Shown here: piece after piece, positions 11,786 to 26,290 of the stretch | Layout: every line of letters begins with the position of its first letter | Numbering within the stretch: position 1 is the stretch's first letter | Assembly: GCF_024679095.1 (NCBI RefSeq) | Contig: NW_026110518.1 | Coordinates: forward strand, 372,001-436,000 | Origin: Eriocheir sinensis | Taxonomy: Eukaryota; Arthropoda; Malacostraca; Decapoda; Varunidae | Length of the DNA: 64,000 nt | Direction: 5' to 3' | Program-made: the position numbers and the translations under genes | The notes under the pieces: generated by a model | Told to the model about the DNA's origin: nothing | Databases searched by the model: none | Seen by the model: the letters and a program-made list of their open reading frames with translations, nothing else

Positions 11786-12098
11786 AAAATAAATTGAGGG
11801 GCATACGCTGGGACGTAGCCTTGGGCGCTCATCTCCTGTCTCCTTGGCCCTTGAGCCTGTGGTGGATAACAATCCCTTACCCCGGGACACAGGGCCAGTG
11901 TGACATCCGCGTTTCCACAGTTTACCTTCTCAGGATACGGGCCACAACCCCCGACTTACACCTGGTACCCATCACTGCTGGGTAGGTAGAGGCGTAGGGT
12001 ATTAATGAAAAATCGCCCAAGAATTTTCCGCTCCGCCCGGGATTCGAACCCGGGCCCTCTCGATTGTGAGCCGAGCGTGCTAACGACTATGGTGTGGT
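11786..12098 (-). repeat. tRNA-derived SINE (family V), complete copy
   Basis: On the minus strand the head (about 12090-12030) resembles a tRNA: TAGTCGTTAGCACGC as A box and GGGTTCGAATCCC as B box, with an anticodon-like loop CTCACAA (CAC, valine-like). A body with GATGTCACACTGGCCCTGTG follows, then an A/T-rich tail near 11790. The body recurs at 35190-35335, which shows a mobile SINE rather than a tRNA gene. The boxes are the internal Pol III promoter. Confidence 0.8.
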
Positions 12099-12498
12099 AA
12101 CATTTTTTACTTGAAAAAAAAAAAGGTTCCTTATACTATTCCTTACAGAAAATTTAAAATTTCTAAAATGTCTATAACTGGAAAAAAAAAAACTTAAGAA
12201 GCATTCTTATATCTTAAAGAAAGCCTATCACCTGAGGTATATTTTCCACACCTTGCTTTTCCTCTTTCTTATTATTCTGATTTAAAAAACAATATTTTTC
12301 TACTAGTAGTACGATACCACCCACCCTCACCAACTATGTGTTGATGGCGTATCATACGGTATAGCCTAGCTCAGTCAGAAGACAATTATGAAGTTGAACA
12401 ACATATTATTTTTCAAATCTTCACTAACAACAATAATTAATTTTTCATGTTATTTTTTTATATATTGTATTTAGTCAGATAAAAATGTATATACTAAA

Positions 12499-13511
<1,013 letters not shown>

Positions 13512-13689
13512 AATTGTCTTAAAATTGAACATTAATTGATTATGTAAGAAACGTAAAGAGCCTCCCTCGCACGGTAAAACAAGGCCCATGTATTATAAGG
13601 ATTAACTGAAATACATATGTTACTTAGCATTTCACGATTTCGGAACTATGAGGAAAGATGGATCCCTTCAAATGATATGATACTTTTAC

Positions 13690-14285
13690 GCTGGGGGGAG
13701 GGGGATGTGGAACATCCCAGGGACACGTGGTGTCTCCCCGAGGCTCTAGAAGTACCCAGACAGGACACGATGTACGTCTCGACAAGTCTCGGCTTGTCTG
13801 GGAACGGAGGCGGAGCCACCTGTGTGTGGCGCGACGAGTGGCGAGGCCCTTCCGCCGCGCTGGCTCATGTTGACGTAAAGGTGTTTGTCATGTTCATTAA
13901 CTGTACTGTAATGACCTTATTGGGTAGGAGTGTTCTATATTGTATTAGATGTTTCTAGAATAAGAAGTTACCTGAATGTACTAGTTATAAGTTCTGAAGC
14001 ATATATACGAGTAAGAAGCCGTGTGTGCTTGTCCACCAAGTTCGTCCACCGGAGTCCGTCCTCAGTTCCTACTTAGTTCACCAACGGTCCACCTATAGAG
14101 TCCACCGAGAGTAGTTCACAGAGAGTTCCCAGCCAGGAAAAGGAAGCACCACGGAGAAGCCTCGCCTTTGTAAATAACTAGAGAGGAATAAACACCCTGC
14201 AAGTTCACCGCTACTCTCCTTCACCTCGCCTGGCAGTGAGTGTGAGTTTCCTGACGGCGACACAGTGACAGAACGAACACACCGT
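13690..14285 (+). repeat. Possible solo LTR
   Basis: The block has a TATA-like ATATATA (about 14003) with a GC-richer stretch after it and AATAAA (about 14188) 170 bp further on, the spacing expected of an LTR U3-R-U5. No second copy is in the window, the exact ends were not found and no target duplication was seen. It could equally be another unclassified repeat. Confidence 0.3.
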
Positions 14286-14586
14286 CGAGTAGGAACGACG
14301 AGTAACCCCCGTCTGAGTAACAATACTTTAACTAATTTGACCTAACCCTATCTAACCTCTGAATAATTTTGAATTAATTCGGATTGACTGTGACAAGCTT
14401 ATTTATTGTTCAATCGTCGGGCTTTCTTGATGCATAATATTCTTCCAGACTTGGAAAGTTTTTCTTGTCTCTTATTTGTGTAGGATTTTGTCTATCATGC
14501 CAATACGCTGCCTCCTTTATCGTAGGTACTAAGCTGTGATGTGGCTGGAAATGAAATATTTCATACTGTTTTTCTTTGCTCTACAG

Positions 14587-17324
14587 TGACCCGTTTCAAT
14601 ATTTTCCAGATGTAGTCATGGCATGTAAAGATCTAAGATCCATGATCTCTGCTTTGAGAAAACGTCAGAGTGGGGAGCCACCTGGGAGAGAAAGTGAACC
14701 ACAAAAGAGAACTTCCAAGCCACAGATGATTCACCAGGGACATCATTCCATATTGAGGAGTCCGATGCAAGCAGTCTAGATGGTGGCATCAAGAATTCAA
14801 GAGAGGATGACCTATCAGATAAAAAGCCAGTTTCCCAGAACTTTGAACGAGAAGGTGACTAGATTCGAGCTCTCGTTTGATACCACATTTAGAGATGGGC
14901 CAAATCGAAAAAAACTCGATGGATTTCTTTTTACAATTTGCTTTTTTCTTCTTTCATAAAGTACCATAACGTCCATAAGCCACCCGGTGCTGATGATATT
15001 TCATAGACTCCATCAGATGGCCCAACACAGCCGAAAATTTCATTTCCCATGAAGCAACAGGACTGCAATCGATCGTTCCGGGCTGCGTGGTACCAAACAC
15101 ACCCTTGGTTGGAGTATTCTGAGAGTTCTGATGCTGCTTTCGGCTTTGCCTGTAGGCATTTCCTTGGCCAGAGTGCTTATGCTGAAGAAACCTTCATCAG
15201 TGGGGGGATTCTCGAATTGGAAGAAGGCTCAAGGAAAGAAAGGGAAGTTCTCGAAGCATCGTGCGGCAGACTATCATGTCAAAGCGATGGTTACGTGGTC
15301 GTCATTCAAAGCAAGTAAAAAGGTTAGTTATCAGTTATTAATATAAGCTAGGGTTATACAAAGAGTTTCTTTAAATACCCCTTTCATTTCGTAAGTTCCA
15401 AATTGAGTCTGACATATATACCTATGATATATAACTAGGTTCTAGTAAAAAATTCCTTGCCTCAGCCTAGAATGTCCTGTTCTTTTCCATGCAGATCTGT
15501 TCTGTTCAACAGCTATTGAGTGACCAATACAAAAAAGAGATCCGAGAGAACGGCCACTTCATCAAGACAGTTGGTGAGATCCTCCTCGTGACGGGTGTGC
15601 AGAACCTTGCCCAGCGAGGCCGCCGGGAAGACGCATCGGAGAATGTTGGTAATCTAAAACGATTGCTGTGGTTGGTAAGTGGCCATGATGAAGTTATCAG
15701 GAAGCGCCAGGAAGAGGGTCCTCGGAATGCCAAGTATACATGTCCTGAGATCCAAAACGAGATGTTAGCAACCCTTGCCCAAATGGTCCGGGAAGAGATC
15801 CTGACAGATGCCAGTTCTCCATTTTGGTTGATGAGACCAAAGACATTCGGAAAACGGAGCAATTGTCACTAGTCGGGAGGTACTATCACAACGGGAAGAT
15901 CAAGGAGAGTTTATTGAGCTTCAAGGACACAGATGGTCTGGATGCTGCCTCTATAAGTGATACCATCATTGAGCTGTTGAGCGGGTTTGGCCTCGGCTAT
16001 AGGTTGATTCTAGTTGATCAAGGTTATGATGGGGCAGCAGTGATGAGTGGAGCCTTGTCTGGTGTGGCGAAGCGAATTCAAGATGTTTCCCCTTCAGCAG
16101 TCTATGTACATTGCTACGCACATAGACTGAATCTTGTTATTGTAGATTCCTGCAAGTCTGTCAAGGAGGCGGGTCATTTTTTTGCCCTACTTCAACAGCT
16201 TTATGTTTATATGTCAGGCTCATGTCCACCTGAAGTGGCTGAACATACAGAGAGATATGTTCCCGGGAGAGCAAGTCATGGAGCTCAAACGACTGAACGA
16301 CACAAGATGGGTTTGCAGGGCTGATGCCTGTCACGTGATGCAGGCAAGACTACCGGCAGTTCTTCGCTTGCTGCAAGTAATGAGCGAATAAGGCCATGGA
16401 GAACGCGCAGTGGAAGCCAGAGGTATCCTTGCCCAGTTGGATGAGCATTTTGTTGCGAGGCTGGTCCTAATGACAGAGTTGTTACATAAAACAAAGTCAC
16501 TTTCCAGCATGCTCCAGCGAGAAAGACCAGGACCTATCTGAAGCAATAACTTGGCAGCAGTCGTCATTCAGCAGTTACAAGACATGCGGGCCAATGAGGA
16601 GGATCTTGATGATATTTGGAATACCGTGAATCAGGTCGTCAAGAACTGCAAGGATGACATCAAAGTGATCACACCTTCCAGAACAAGGCGAGTTCTACAA
16701 CCATCGAGGCGTATGGTTGAGTACCATGTGCTAGAGACCACTGGTCCACGGGAGTGCATAACCCCTAAAATCGACTTCAAAGTCAACTTCATGTTTCCGG
16801 TGCTTGACAGGATACTCCAGGAACTAAAGAGAAGGTTCTGTGAAACAAATCAAGGACTAATGAAGGGTATTGATGCGCTGACTCCGATGACCAAGGGCTT
16901 CCTGGATCTAGACAGCCTCAAAGTTCTCCAGGAGACGTACGGGATCAACCAGCAGGACCTGAAGCATGAAGTCCATCAGGTAAAGAGACTCATGGAAAGG
17001 AAATCTGGTAAGGGTGAGATGGTACCGAAGAGCATGCAAGGTCTACTAATTTTCCTGGAGCCGTACCGAGGTGCCTTTTTTTTTAGCTATATCGACTCGC
17101 AAAGATTGCTGCTGTAATCCCAGTGACGTCCGCCTCATGCGAAAGGAGTTTATCAGCTATGAAGCTCATCAAGACGTTTCTGCGAAACTCCATGGGTCAT
17201 GGTCGTCTTAGTGATCTCGGCATGCTGTCCATAGAGAGGATGAGGGCAGAAGGTCTCAACATGGAGAGGTTTGGGGATAAGTTTGCTTCTGCTCACAATA
17301 ACAGGATAATTAAATTGGTCTAGG
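14587..17324 (+). pseudogene. hAT (Tip100-type) transposase, broken
   Basis: Exon-like segments run 14587-14850, about 14975-15322 (donor AAG/GTTAGT), then 15495-17324 (acceptor CCATGCAG). A TTF-type zinc-finger part reads RAAWYQTHPWLEYSESSDAA and FGFACRHFLGQSA. The core reads MVDETKDIRKTEQLSLVGRY, DQGYDGAAVMSGA and VHCYAHRLNLVIVDS, with DET and the DGA block as acidic positions. The C-terminal dimerisation region reads SASCERSLSAMKLIKTFLRN (about 17125-17180). Frameshifts near 15200, 15820 and 16240 and stops near 16390 and 16540 inactivate it. The family cuts and pastes DNA with 8-bp target duplications. Confidence 0.88.
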
Positions 17325-17387
17325 TCCTGTTCTGATGTTTTAGACCAAGAGAATAAAATAATTGATTTGTATGCATTGATTTTTTTA

Positions 17388-17643
17388 TATTTTTTTTTAC
17401 GTCGCGGTCTATTGTGCCGGTTGGCTTCTTTCCGGTGGGGCCTGATGGTCGGCCCAGCCCATTCTGGCGCAGGCGAGTGTTTATAGTCCGGGTTGATAGG
17501 TGGTCTTCTGGACTGCATGTGGGTAGTTTTAAGCCACTCGGCGGCGGCTGAAAAATCCCAGCTTGGTGACACCGGGCGGGGATTGAACTCGCGTTCTCCT
17601 GGACGCTGCGCCGTCACTCTGTCGACTCAGCCACCGCCTCCCC
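17388..17643 (-). repeat. tRNA-derived SINE (family G), complete copy
   Basis: On the minus strand the head starts at about 17643 with GGCGGTGGCTGAGTCGACAG (A box) and GAGTTCAATCC (B box near 17580). The body contains GGGCTGGGCCGACCATCAGG and the tail is A-rich at 17388-17400. Tails of the same family occur at 17752-17903 and 37575-37685. Confidence 0.8.
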
Positions 17644-17751
17644 ATATTATTTGCATTATAATGTATTAGCCTTTAGGCTACTTAACCATCCTTTTATGCA
17701 TGTTATGTTGCTCAAAATTTCATAAATTTTCGTCACTTTCCACACCTTGCA

Positions 17752-17903
17752 AGATGGCGCCACTATAAACACTCGCCTGCGCCAGAACGGGCTGGGCCGA
17801 CCATCAGGCCCCACCTGGAAGAAGCCTTGGGCCAACCATCAGGCCCCACCGGGAAGATGCCTACCGACGCAATAGGCAACAACGTAAAAAAAAAAAAAAA
17901 AAA
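17752..17903 (+). repeat. SINE family G, 3' part, plus strand
   Basis: It matches the body of the neighbouring copy in opposite orientation (GCGCCACTATAAACACTCGC, GGGCTGGGCCGACCATCAGG), with an internal short duplication of the CCATCAGGCCCCACC block, and ends in a run of about 18 A. Confidence 0.8.
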
Positions 17904-18330
17904 ATAAGGACAATGTCATTCTTTGTGTATAATTTGGAGGGAGGGGATCAACAGTTCTATTTTTTGTGGCAAAATGATAATCACAAACATTGCTCAATTA
18001 TTTTTATTAAAAGCACCATAACTAAAATTGCTTGAAAAATCAATGTTTTCATGAGATTCAATGGGAATTTATTTATTACCCCCAAAACACACACTTCTCA
18101 CAGCTCCTTGGCATATTTTTTTTCCACCAAAATTGTGTATCTTGATGGTTGCTATCAAGCCTGGCAGAGTCATACTGCCATTTCCGGCAACCTGGGATGT
18201 AATACAATCTAATTATCTAAAATTATCTTTGTACGCTCCGCGCCAACCGATGATAGCGCTATGCTTAGGTAGTCAACTCGCGCCCCCCCAAAAAAGACAC
18301 CTGCCCCACCGGCGCCCCCCCATGGGAAAA

Positions 18331-18348
18331 ATCCTAGCTACGCCACTC
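18331..18348 (-). repeat. hAT right terminal inverted repeat
   Basis: ATCCTAGCTACGCCACTC on the plus strand; its reverse complement matches the left end at 10468. Confidence 0.65.
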
Positions 18349-18593
18349 AAGTACCTGGATGCATTTTTAATGATGCCAGAAGGCAATGAGCAAATGTTAC
18401 ACTGCCCACTTACCGCCTTGAGTCTTTAAACCTTATTCAGTAATCTTGTATTTCTTGCTTTGAACTTGTGAATCAGTTTGTACATCTTGCTTCTAGGGGA
18501 AGATGCCTTTTTTCAGAGGAACAACTTTTACCTGCAAATTAATTCAAAACATATATATTGCCAGGTATGTACAACGGTAAAGAGAGAAAATAA

Positions 18594-19000
18594 TCAAAGG
18601 AATTGCAAGATAAAGCTAAGGCAAGGAATGAAGAAGAGAAGATAAGTTAAATATTTTTGGGTGTGGGAAAGTGTAACATGAAAATCAGAAAGTGGTTTAT
18701 AAGACAACATGAGGTGAAGACATATGAAAGGTGCATAACAGAACATTAGCATTAAATAAATCAGGAGGAAATGTGAGAACAGAGTAAAGAAATGCATCGA
18801 GGAACCAAAATCATTCTACGAATTTGTGAATATCAAAATGGGAGCAAAAGACCGTAAATCAAGATAAAGAGTAGGAAATTTAATATATGTGAAAGGGAGG
18901 AAATGTGTGAGGTAATGATAGATAACAGACAGTGCAATATTCACAATATAGGAAGATACTGTCCTGAAAGAAAATCAAATGATATCAGTAAGGGAGTTTG
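18594..19000 (+). pseudogene. Very old LINE linker fragment
   Basis: Near 18805-18850 the plus strand reads EEPKSFYEFVNIKMGAKDR, resembling the linker between endonuclease and RT (usually FYKYVNSK-like). Downstream frames are broken. Weak, seen by pattern only. Confidence 0.35.
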
Positions 19001-19427
19001 GATTCAGGGGAGGTTATTCATATGGTATGGACTGAATAAGTTTTTGCAACAGGGTGGTGGATATTATACAAGAGAGAGGAGGGTGGGTGGACCGTATTTT
19101 TATTTATACGGTTACATTAAAAACAATGCTTTGAAAACTGGTAATATTTGGCTGGGTACATAATAAATTACTGAAGAGGATGGAGAGCTAAATAACAAAA
19201 AGGCAGATGAGAACAGTTATATGTAGGATAAGATATCTTCATGGAGGAATGTGACAAGTGGACATGTTTGTGAACGATGACGAAGTAATGAAGTAAATTT
19301 GGAATGTTGACTGCTACCTGGAAAAAAAAAAAGTAAACAGAGAGAAAGGACAACAGGAACTTAGCTCAAGTCATCTATCCTGCAGCTAGGTAGTTATATG
19401 TTTCTACATAATTATACTATATGTTAC

Positions 19428-19547
19428 CTTTTACTTTAGGGATTTGCCCTTTTGTGTTTACAAATGAACTGATGGCGGCAGTGGTACTTGACTCAGAGTC
19501 AAAGGATTCAAGGTGGCCTTCATTGTCTTCAATGGCTTCTGCATTGC
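19428..19547 (-). CDS. Candidate host-gene cassette exon (E5), 120 nt
   Basis: On the minus strand an acceptor (TTTACAG) precedes 19547 and a donor (G/GTAACA) follows 19428. The exon has two leading bases, 39 open codons and one trailing base, so it is symmetric phase 1-1. The peptide starts NAEAIEDNEGHLESF and ends KGQIPKVK; it is acidic and serine-rich with no recognised domain. The other candidate exons E1 (end), E2, E3 and E4 (starts) use the same phase. Either the product is a disordered tail of a host protein or the fit is chance. A frame open through it runs on into the flanking intron. Confidence 0.5.
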
Positions 19548-19599
19548 CTGTAAATGATTTTAAAATTACTATGTTAACCTTGTAGGTAAAAATAACCTT

Positions 19600-19831
19600 T
19601 AATCCGGCAGCTTCGGCGGACCCCGTTTGGGGCTCCCGCGAGTCGATCCGCTGAAACAGCATACCCCGTTTGGGGCTTGGTTCAAAACCCCAAATACAAG
19701 CTAATTGTAGGCGGTGGCGGCATAGGGCAACCCACCATGCATGCTCTGGGTCATTGTGGTGGGTGAGTGATCTTGAGGTGGGCTTATTTGTCATAGGTGG
19801 TGCTGTAAGGTCATGACAGACTGAATTAACT
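19600..19831 (+). repeat. Unclassified 232-bp dispersed repeat, copy 1
   Basis: Same length and orientation as 33109-33340. Shared blocks include CTCCCGCGAGTCG, CAACCCACCATGCATG, GGGTCATTGTGGTGGGTGA and GATCTTGAGGTGGGCTTATT. No ORF, A/B box or clear inverted termini. Confidence 0.85.
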
Positions 19832-20523
19832 AGATGACACGCGTCACAACACTTTATTTTGTAACAAACACCACCCAAAAAGAATGGAGTTCAAGTAAAA
19901 GTAAATATTTATAACGGCTTTATGGTTATGAGAGGAGAAATCTGATATACGTCCTATGCTCTTTTCTTAGTCTCAAAATGCAGTGTAATGTTGACGTTTC
20001 TCGGCCACTTCTCGGCTTTCCCGTAGCCGAGGCCCACGAGTTAAGACAGTAATTGTATAATATCGATGTGGAATAATCACAAATAATTATGCACACACAG
20101 TTGTTTAGTGCTTTACAACCTGTGAATCATAATCACTATATGTGATTATATCGCTCTCCCAAAACACTGCCATACATTATGTTATAACTTGAAATTATTT
20201 AACATCCATTATGTACCTATACCATCAATTTCCACATACAAATGTAATACCAAAGACATTGACATTTTCATAATATACAGACCACATACGCCTATACGTG
20301 ACTGTCTCTGGTCTCTCATCTGGTTTTCTGCAGTACTTTGAAATTATGTATGCAGGATACCTAATTAAAATTATGCAATGAAGCATAACATTAGTAGTAC
20401 GTAGTTAATGTGTAGCAATAAGCTGCATTTAACATGTATAAATATAGTAAGTTAAAAAAAAATGTTAATATTCAGTATATATACAGTATTCATTCCTGTT
20501 TAGTTCATACTGCACACATATGA
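19832..20523. other. AT-rich intron-like sequence, nothing recognised
   Basis: No ORF, repeat match or RNA gene seen. It lies between candidate exons E4 and E5. Confidence 0.5.
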
Positions 20524-20636
20524 TTATGGTACTTGTGACATATCAAAGTTGATATCAGCTTCAAAATTATCATCAATATTGATTGATGCACCCTGGTCAG
20601 GGACATAGTCATGACTTTGCACAGTTCTTTCTGTAC
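20524..20636 (-). CDS. Candidate host-gene alternative terminal exon (E4)
   Basis: The acceptor CCTTTCCAATTTCAG precedes 20636. Two leading bases, 36 codons and TAA (20524-20526) follow. The peptide runs TERTVQSHDYVPDQGAS ... DMSQVP-stop, rich in Asp/Asn. Its phase-1 start fits the phase-1 ends of E1 and E3. Because a stop ends it while E5 lies further downstream, E4 would be an alternative last exon. No domain recognised. Confidence 0.5.
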
Positions 20637-20752
20637 CTGAAATTGGAAAGGTATCATTTTACTCTCACTAAATATCTTATTTATGTTATTTAGTGCAGGT
20701 TAATAAGCCATGATCTACCTTCACTAGAGGTAGATCGTGCCTCACTAATATT

Positions 20753-21230
20753 TTGTCCTTCTACAGGATGGTAGATAATACCAGAAAATGCAACATATTC
20801 TACATGGATTTCAGTATATCATTTGATAAAGACAAAGACTTGAGTGTAATACAGCCCATGGTAAAGGGGGTAAAGTGTTGGACTGAAATAGACTGTGGTT
20901 TGGGATGTTACAGGACGAACTCCAAAAAACTTTATGAGTGGAGAAATAAATATCAGCTGAAATTATATTTCAGCAAGTGAAACGTAGTGTTTACTATAGG
21001 AAAAAACAATCACTGCAATAATTACACTTTAAACCCCACCAGTTAGGGATATCAAATTGTGAGGGACCTTAGAGTTCTACGTAATAACTTTTCATCTCTG
21101 ATCATGGATCCAGTGCATATGCCTGACTGCAAGGAAGCAAGTCAACATGGAAGTAGGATTTATTACTAGAAGTATGTAGATAACTTTTTTCGTATTTATA
21201 TGTGATTTGTAAAGGTGGCGGTGAAACTGT
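20753..21230 (+). pseudogene. Degenerate LINE RT fragment
   Basis: The plus strand reads IFYMDFSISFDKDKDL (compare the YLDFSKAFDKV block of RT), then KKLYEWRNKYQLKLYFSK, and after a stop FTIGKNNHCNNYTLN and VRDLRVLRNNFSSL, matching the region after the YADD box in CR1-type LINEs. The catalytic box itself is gone. Old relic. Confidence 0.55.
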
Positions 21231-21450
21231 TAGTGTAGCTGCAAAAATAGAAGCGAATGGAGAAAATTCTGGGAATTGTTCCTCTCATTGACACTGAGGG
21301 AATTATCTCATAGATCCAAGGGAGTGTACGTATCCATTGTTAGATGTAATGTTGTGTGCTAGCAAAACCTAGGGTGTGTAGGAGGACAAAGTTCACAGGC
21401 TTATGCAGACAGACATGACATGGGACCTTGAAGTAGGAAGATCACAAATG

Positions 21451-21610
21451 ATGAATGCAGGGAGAGGATGAGAATTGAGTGTATTAATCTAGTGGTGAAA
21501 TGATGTAGACTGAGGTGGTTTGGGCATGTTATGAGGATAATAGAAACGGATTGGGTAAACAGAATCAGAGATATGAAGGGTAATTTTTTAGAGGAGAGGC
21601 CTAAGAAAAA
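21451..21610 (+). pseudogene. LINE RT C-terminal tail relic
   Basis: The translation RMRIECINLVVK, stop, CRLRWFGHVMRI, then ETDWVNRI resembles the RLRWFGHVxRM tail common at the C-terminus of some LINE RTs. No RT core adjoins. Confidence 0.5.
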
Positions 21611-21713
21611 TTGCCCTGTTTGTTTGTCATAAAGCCTTCTCTTGATTATATGATGATCTGTTATCTCTGTTATGTGTTGGATCCAATACAGGGCAAGTAA
21701 ACGACAGCGGTGA

Positions 21714-22935
<1,222 letters not shown>

Positions 22936-22939
22936 TTGA

Positions 22940-23410
22940 ATTTTTTTTCAACAAAGGAGGCAGCTCAAGGGCACACAAAAAAAAAACAATAATAAAAAAA
23001 GCCCGCTAATCGCTGCTCCCATAAAAGAATCAGAAGAAGTGGCCAAAAGCAAGGTCAAATTTGGAAGGAGAGGTGTCCTGAAACCCTCCTCTTGAAAGAG
23101 TTCAAGTCGTAGGCAGGAGGAAATACAGATGAAGGAAGATTGTTCCAGAGTTTACCAGCGTGAAGGATGAAAGAGTGACGATGCTGGTTGACTCTTGCAT
23201 AAGGGGTTTGGACAGTATAGGGATGAGCATAAGTAGAAAGTCGTGTGCAGCGGGGCCGCGGGAGTGAGGGAGAAATGCAGTTAGCAAGTTCAGAAGAGCA
23301 GTCAGCGTGGAAATATCGATAGAAGATAGAGAGGCAACATCGCGGCGGAATTTAAGAGGTTGAAGACTATCAATAGGAGGAGGATAGCTAATGAGACGAA
23401 TGAATGTCAA
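22940..23410 (-). repeat. LINE family A, 3' end fragment
   Basis: The minus strand gives KLWNNLPSSVFPPAYDLNSF near 23150-23090, followed by the family 3' UTR (CGGGCTTTTTTTATT) and a T-rich plus-strand edge at 22940 that corresponds to the A tail. The 5' truncation is near 23405. Confidence 0.85.
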
Positions 23411-23706
23411 TCACATTTGTTGATTTCCATGTATTCACAAACTGGAAATGTGCATGTGCCACATCTATCAAAATCCTGCTCTGTTGATTTACAGATGAAA
23501 TGAAACGGACTAATTCCACAGAATATCAAGGTAACAATAAGAATAACACGAGTTGGACGGAGGTGGTTTGATAAAACCAAAGTCACTTATACCAAGTCAA
23601 TCATACGCAGCTCTGTGGGAGGAGACACGGCAGAGGCGTGGTTTATGCGTGACGCTGCTTGGTGCCAAACTAGTAAATGTACAAACTGGGATTTAGAGAA
23701 AACGAA

Positions 23707-24548
23707 GCGAAGGAGACAGTTCAAGGGCGGAAAGAAAAATATAAAAAAAGCCCGCTACTTACTGCTCCTGAATAGAGGTCAAAGGAGTGGCCAAAAAGAG
23801 AGGTCAATTTCGGAAGTAGAGGTGTCCTGATACCCTCCTCTTGAAAGAGTTCAAGTCGTAGGCAGGAGGAAATACAGATGAAGGAAAATTGTTTCAGAGT
23901 TTACCAGCGTGAGGGATGAAAGAGTGAAGATGCTGGTTGACTCTTGCATAAGGGGTTTGGACAATATAGGGATGAACATGAGTAAAAAGCAGTGTGCAGC
24001 GGGGCCGCGGGAGGGGGGGAGGCATGCAGTTAGCAAGTTCAGAAGAGCAGTCAGCATGAAAATATCGATAGAAGATAGAAAGACAGGCAACATGGCGGCG
24101 GAATTTAAGAGGTAGAAGACTATCAGTATGAGGAGGAGAGCTGATGAGACGAAGAGCCTTTGACTCCACTCTGTCAAGGAGAGCATTGTGAGTGGAGTCC
24201 CCCCACACATGAGATGTATAATCCATACGAGGGTGGACAAGGCCCATGTAAATGAATAGCAACTGTGCGGGGGAGAAGAACTGGCGGAGATGGTACAGAA
24301 CACCCAGCCTCGAGGAAGCTGATTTAGTAAGAGATGAGGTATGAAGTTTCCAGTTGAGATTATGAGTTAAGGATAGACCGAGGATGTTCAGTGTTGAAGG
24401 TGATAGCTGAGTCTTGTCAAAGAATAGGGGATAGTTGTTTGGAAGATTGTGTCGTGTGGATAGGTGGAGAAACTCTGTATTTGAGGCGTTGAAGGACACC
24501 AGGTTCTTCTTGCCCCAATGGGAAATAATAGTAAGGTTTGAGGCTAGT
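23707..24548 (-). pseudogene. LINE family A, RT 3' part and 3' UTR
   Basis: The minus-strand frame 24499-23894 reads NASNTEFLHLSTRHNLPNNY, LGLSLTHNLNWKLHTSSL and RPRMDYTSHVWGD, then the C-terminus and a 3' UTR to about 23707. It is truncated at about 24545, the same place as the copy at 9156. A frame change occurs near 24100. Confidence 0.88.
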
Positions 24549-25060
24549 TAAAATCAATCACTTCAACATCCATCTCCTCACACTCTACACCGCCGTTTGT
24601 AGGCATTGGAATCACAGTCACGCATAGCACATTTTTTTTTTTTTTTTTTTTTTCGTCAGTGGCATGCCTACACACGCGGTAAAAGAAGGCGAGGATTCAC
24701 ATCCAAAGTGCACACACGGCCGCGACTTTAGTCACCTCTGATCTGGCGGGAATATGGATTCAAGAGACGTCATCACGCTGATCCGCCCCAAACTACCTCG
24801 TGCGCGTACCGGTCGCAGTTTTGAAGAGAGTAACTTGACTTGGTATAAGTAACTTTGGATAAAACAATCCAAGAATGTTAGAACTTTATCAGCGGATACA
24901 TTTTGGGGGGAAATATTAATCATTAATACCAAATAGTTGTATCGGATGAAACGATTTACTTCTATTGTTGCATATTCTGTTGCAGTTCAGCATGCTCTCT
25001 AAAGACAGTTCCTCTCTCTTTCTACACAACACACACACCTTTTCCCAAAACAAAAAAAAA
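24549..25060. other. No gene; poly-T tract near 24630
   Basis: Unique-looking sequence with about 24 consecutive T at 24630-24653. No coding signal. Confidence 0.5.
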
Positions 25061-25182
25061 TCAAAATGGCGAAAAATAACATTGCCTCGGAGTCCCCGCC
25101 TGGGGGGGGACCATAAATTCCCCCAGGGAGGACTCTCCTTCTGGCTGCCGACTTGAGAGGTGTCCTGGTAACTCCTCGAACC

Positions 25183-26290
25183 TCCTCCTTATCAATTTCT
25201 GCAACATTCGCGGTCTTCGTTCTAATTTCCATTATGTGGAACACCATATCTCTTCCTCTAAACCTCACCTTCTCTTCCTCACCGAAACACAGGTTTCTGG
25301 GGCTACTGACAGCAACCTCTACTCTGTTCCCTCCTACTATCTCTATCCTAAATTTCAATTCAAAGCTGGATGTTGCGCCTACGTGCGCAACGACATCACT
25401 TGCTCTCGTGCCCACGACCTTGACCCTTCTGAATTTTCCACCATCTGGCTGAGACTTCATTGTCATTCTATTACTAAATACATCTGTGCTGTTTATCTCT
25501 CACCTAACTCTACTAACTATGTAAAATTCTTTGACTATTTGAACTCTAAAGTGGAGCACATCTTGACTCTCTCTCCCTTCGCTGAAATCTCCATCTAGGG
25601 ATATTTCAGTGTTCACCACCAGCTTTGGTTTTCATCCTCTTTCACTGACCAGCCTGGTGAACAAGCCAACAACTTTGCTCTCCTCAACGACCAAGAACAG
25701 TTGGTTCAGCACCCTACTCGTATTCCCGACCGTCTTGGAGACAAGCCCAACATTCAAGACCACTTCCTTACTTCTAATCCTTCTGCTTACTCTGTCAAAC
25801 TGTACTCTCCGTTGGGCTCCTCCGATCATAACCTTATTTCTGCATCCTGTCCTATCGCTTCTGTACATCCTCTGGACCCATCGGAGAGGCGATGCTTCTG
25901 GCATTTTGCTTCAGCTCGGTGGGACGACCTGAGGATGTACTTTTCCGATTTCCCGTGGAATGATTACTGCTTCCAGGAGAGAGACCCCTCTGTGTGTACC
26001 CAGCGCATCACAGAGTTGATTGTCTCTGGAACGGAGGCATACATTCCACGTTCTTTCTCTACTCCTCATGCTAAAAAGCCTTGGTTTAATCATGCTTGTT
26101 CTCGTGCTATTAAAGATAGAGAGGCAGCTCACAAAAGGTTCCAGAGCCTTCGATCTTTGACCTTTACATTTCAGCTCGGAATCATGCCAAATCTATTCTC
26201 CGACTTACCAAAACTTCATTTATCAATAAAAAATGTCAACTCCTTCCTTCTTCTAATTCTTCCCGTGACTTCTGGCACCTAGCCAAAAAT
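25183..26290 (+). pseudogene. LINE family A endonuclease
   Basis: From about 25183 the frame reads LINFCNIRGLRSNFHYVEHH, then LLFLTETQVSGATDSNLY (TET block), and 25701-26282 carries [19 protein letters not shown] and [14 protein letters not shown], the SDH block of EEP nucleases. The YRPP position reads VYLSPNS and the GDFN region is damaged by stops near 25600. It would nick target DNA if intact. Confidence 0.8.

Noticed and set aside
12030..12095. Possible tRNA-Val gene on the minus strand
   Set aside because: The A and B boxes are good, but the body after it recurs at 35190-35335, so it is a SINE head.
15489..15872. 127-codon frame as a separate gene
   Set aside because: It is the internal part of the hAT transposase; the apparent end is a frameshift.
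18903..19163. 86-codon plus frame as a novel gene
   Set aside because: No domain; it lies in a degraded LINE-like stretch and shows no coding bias that I can see.
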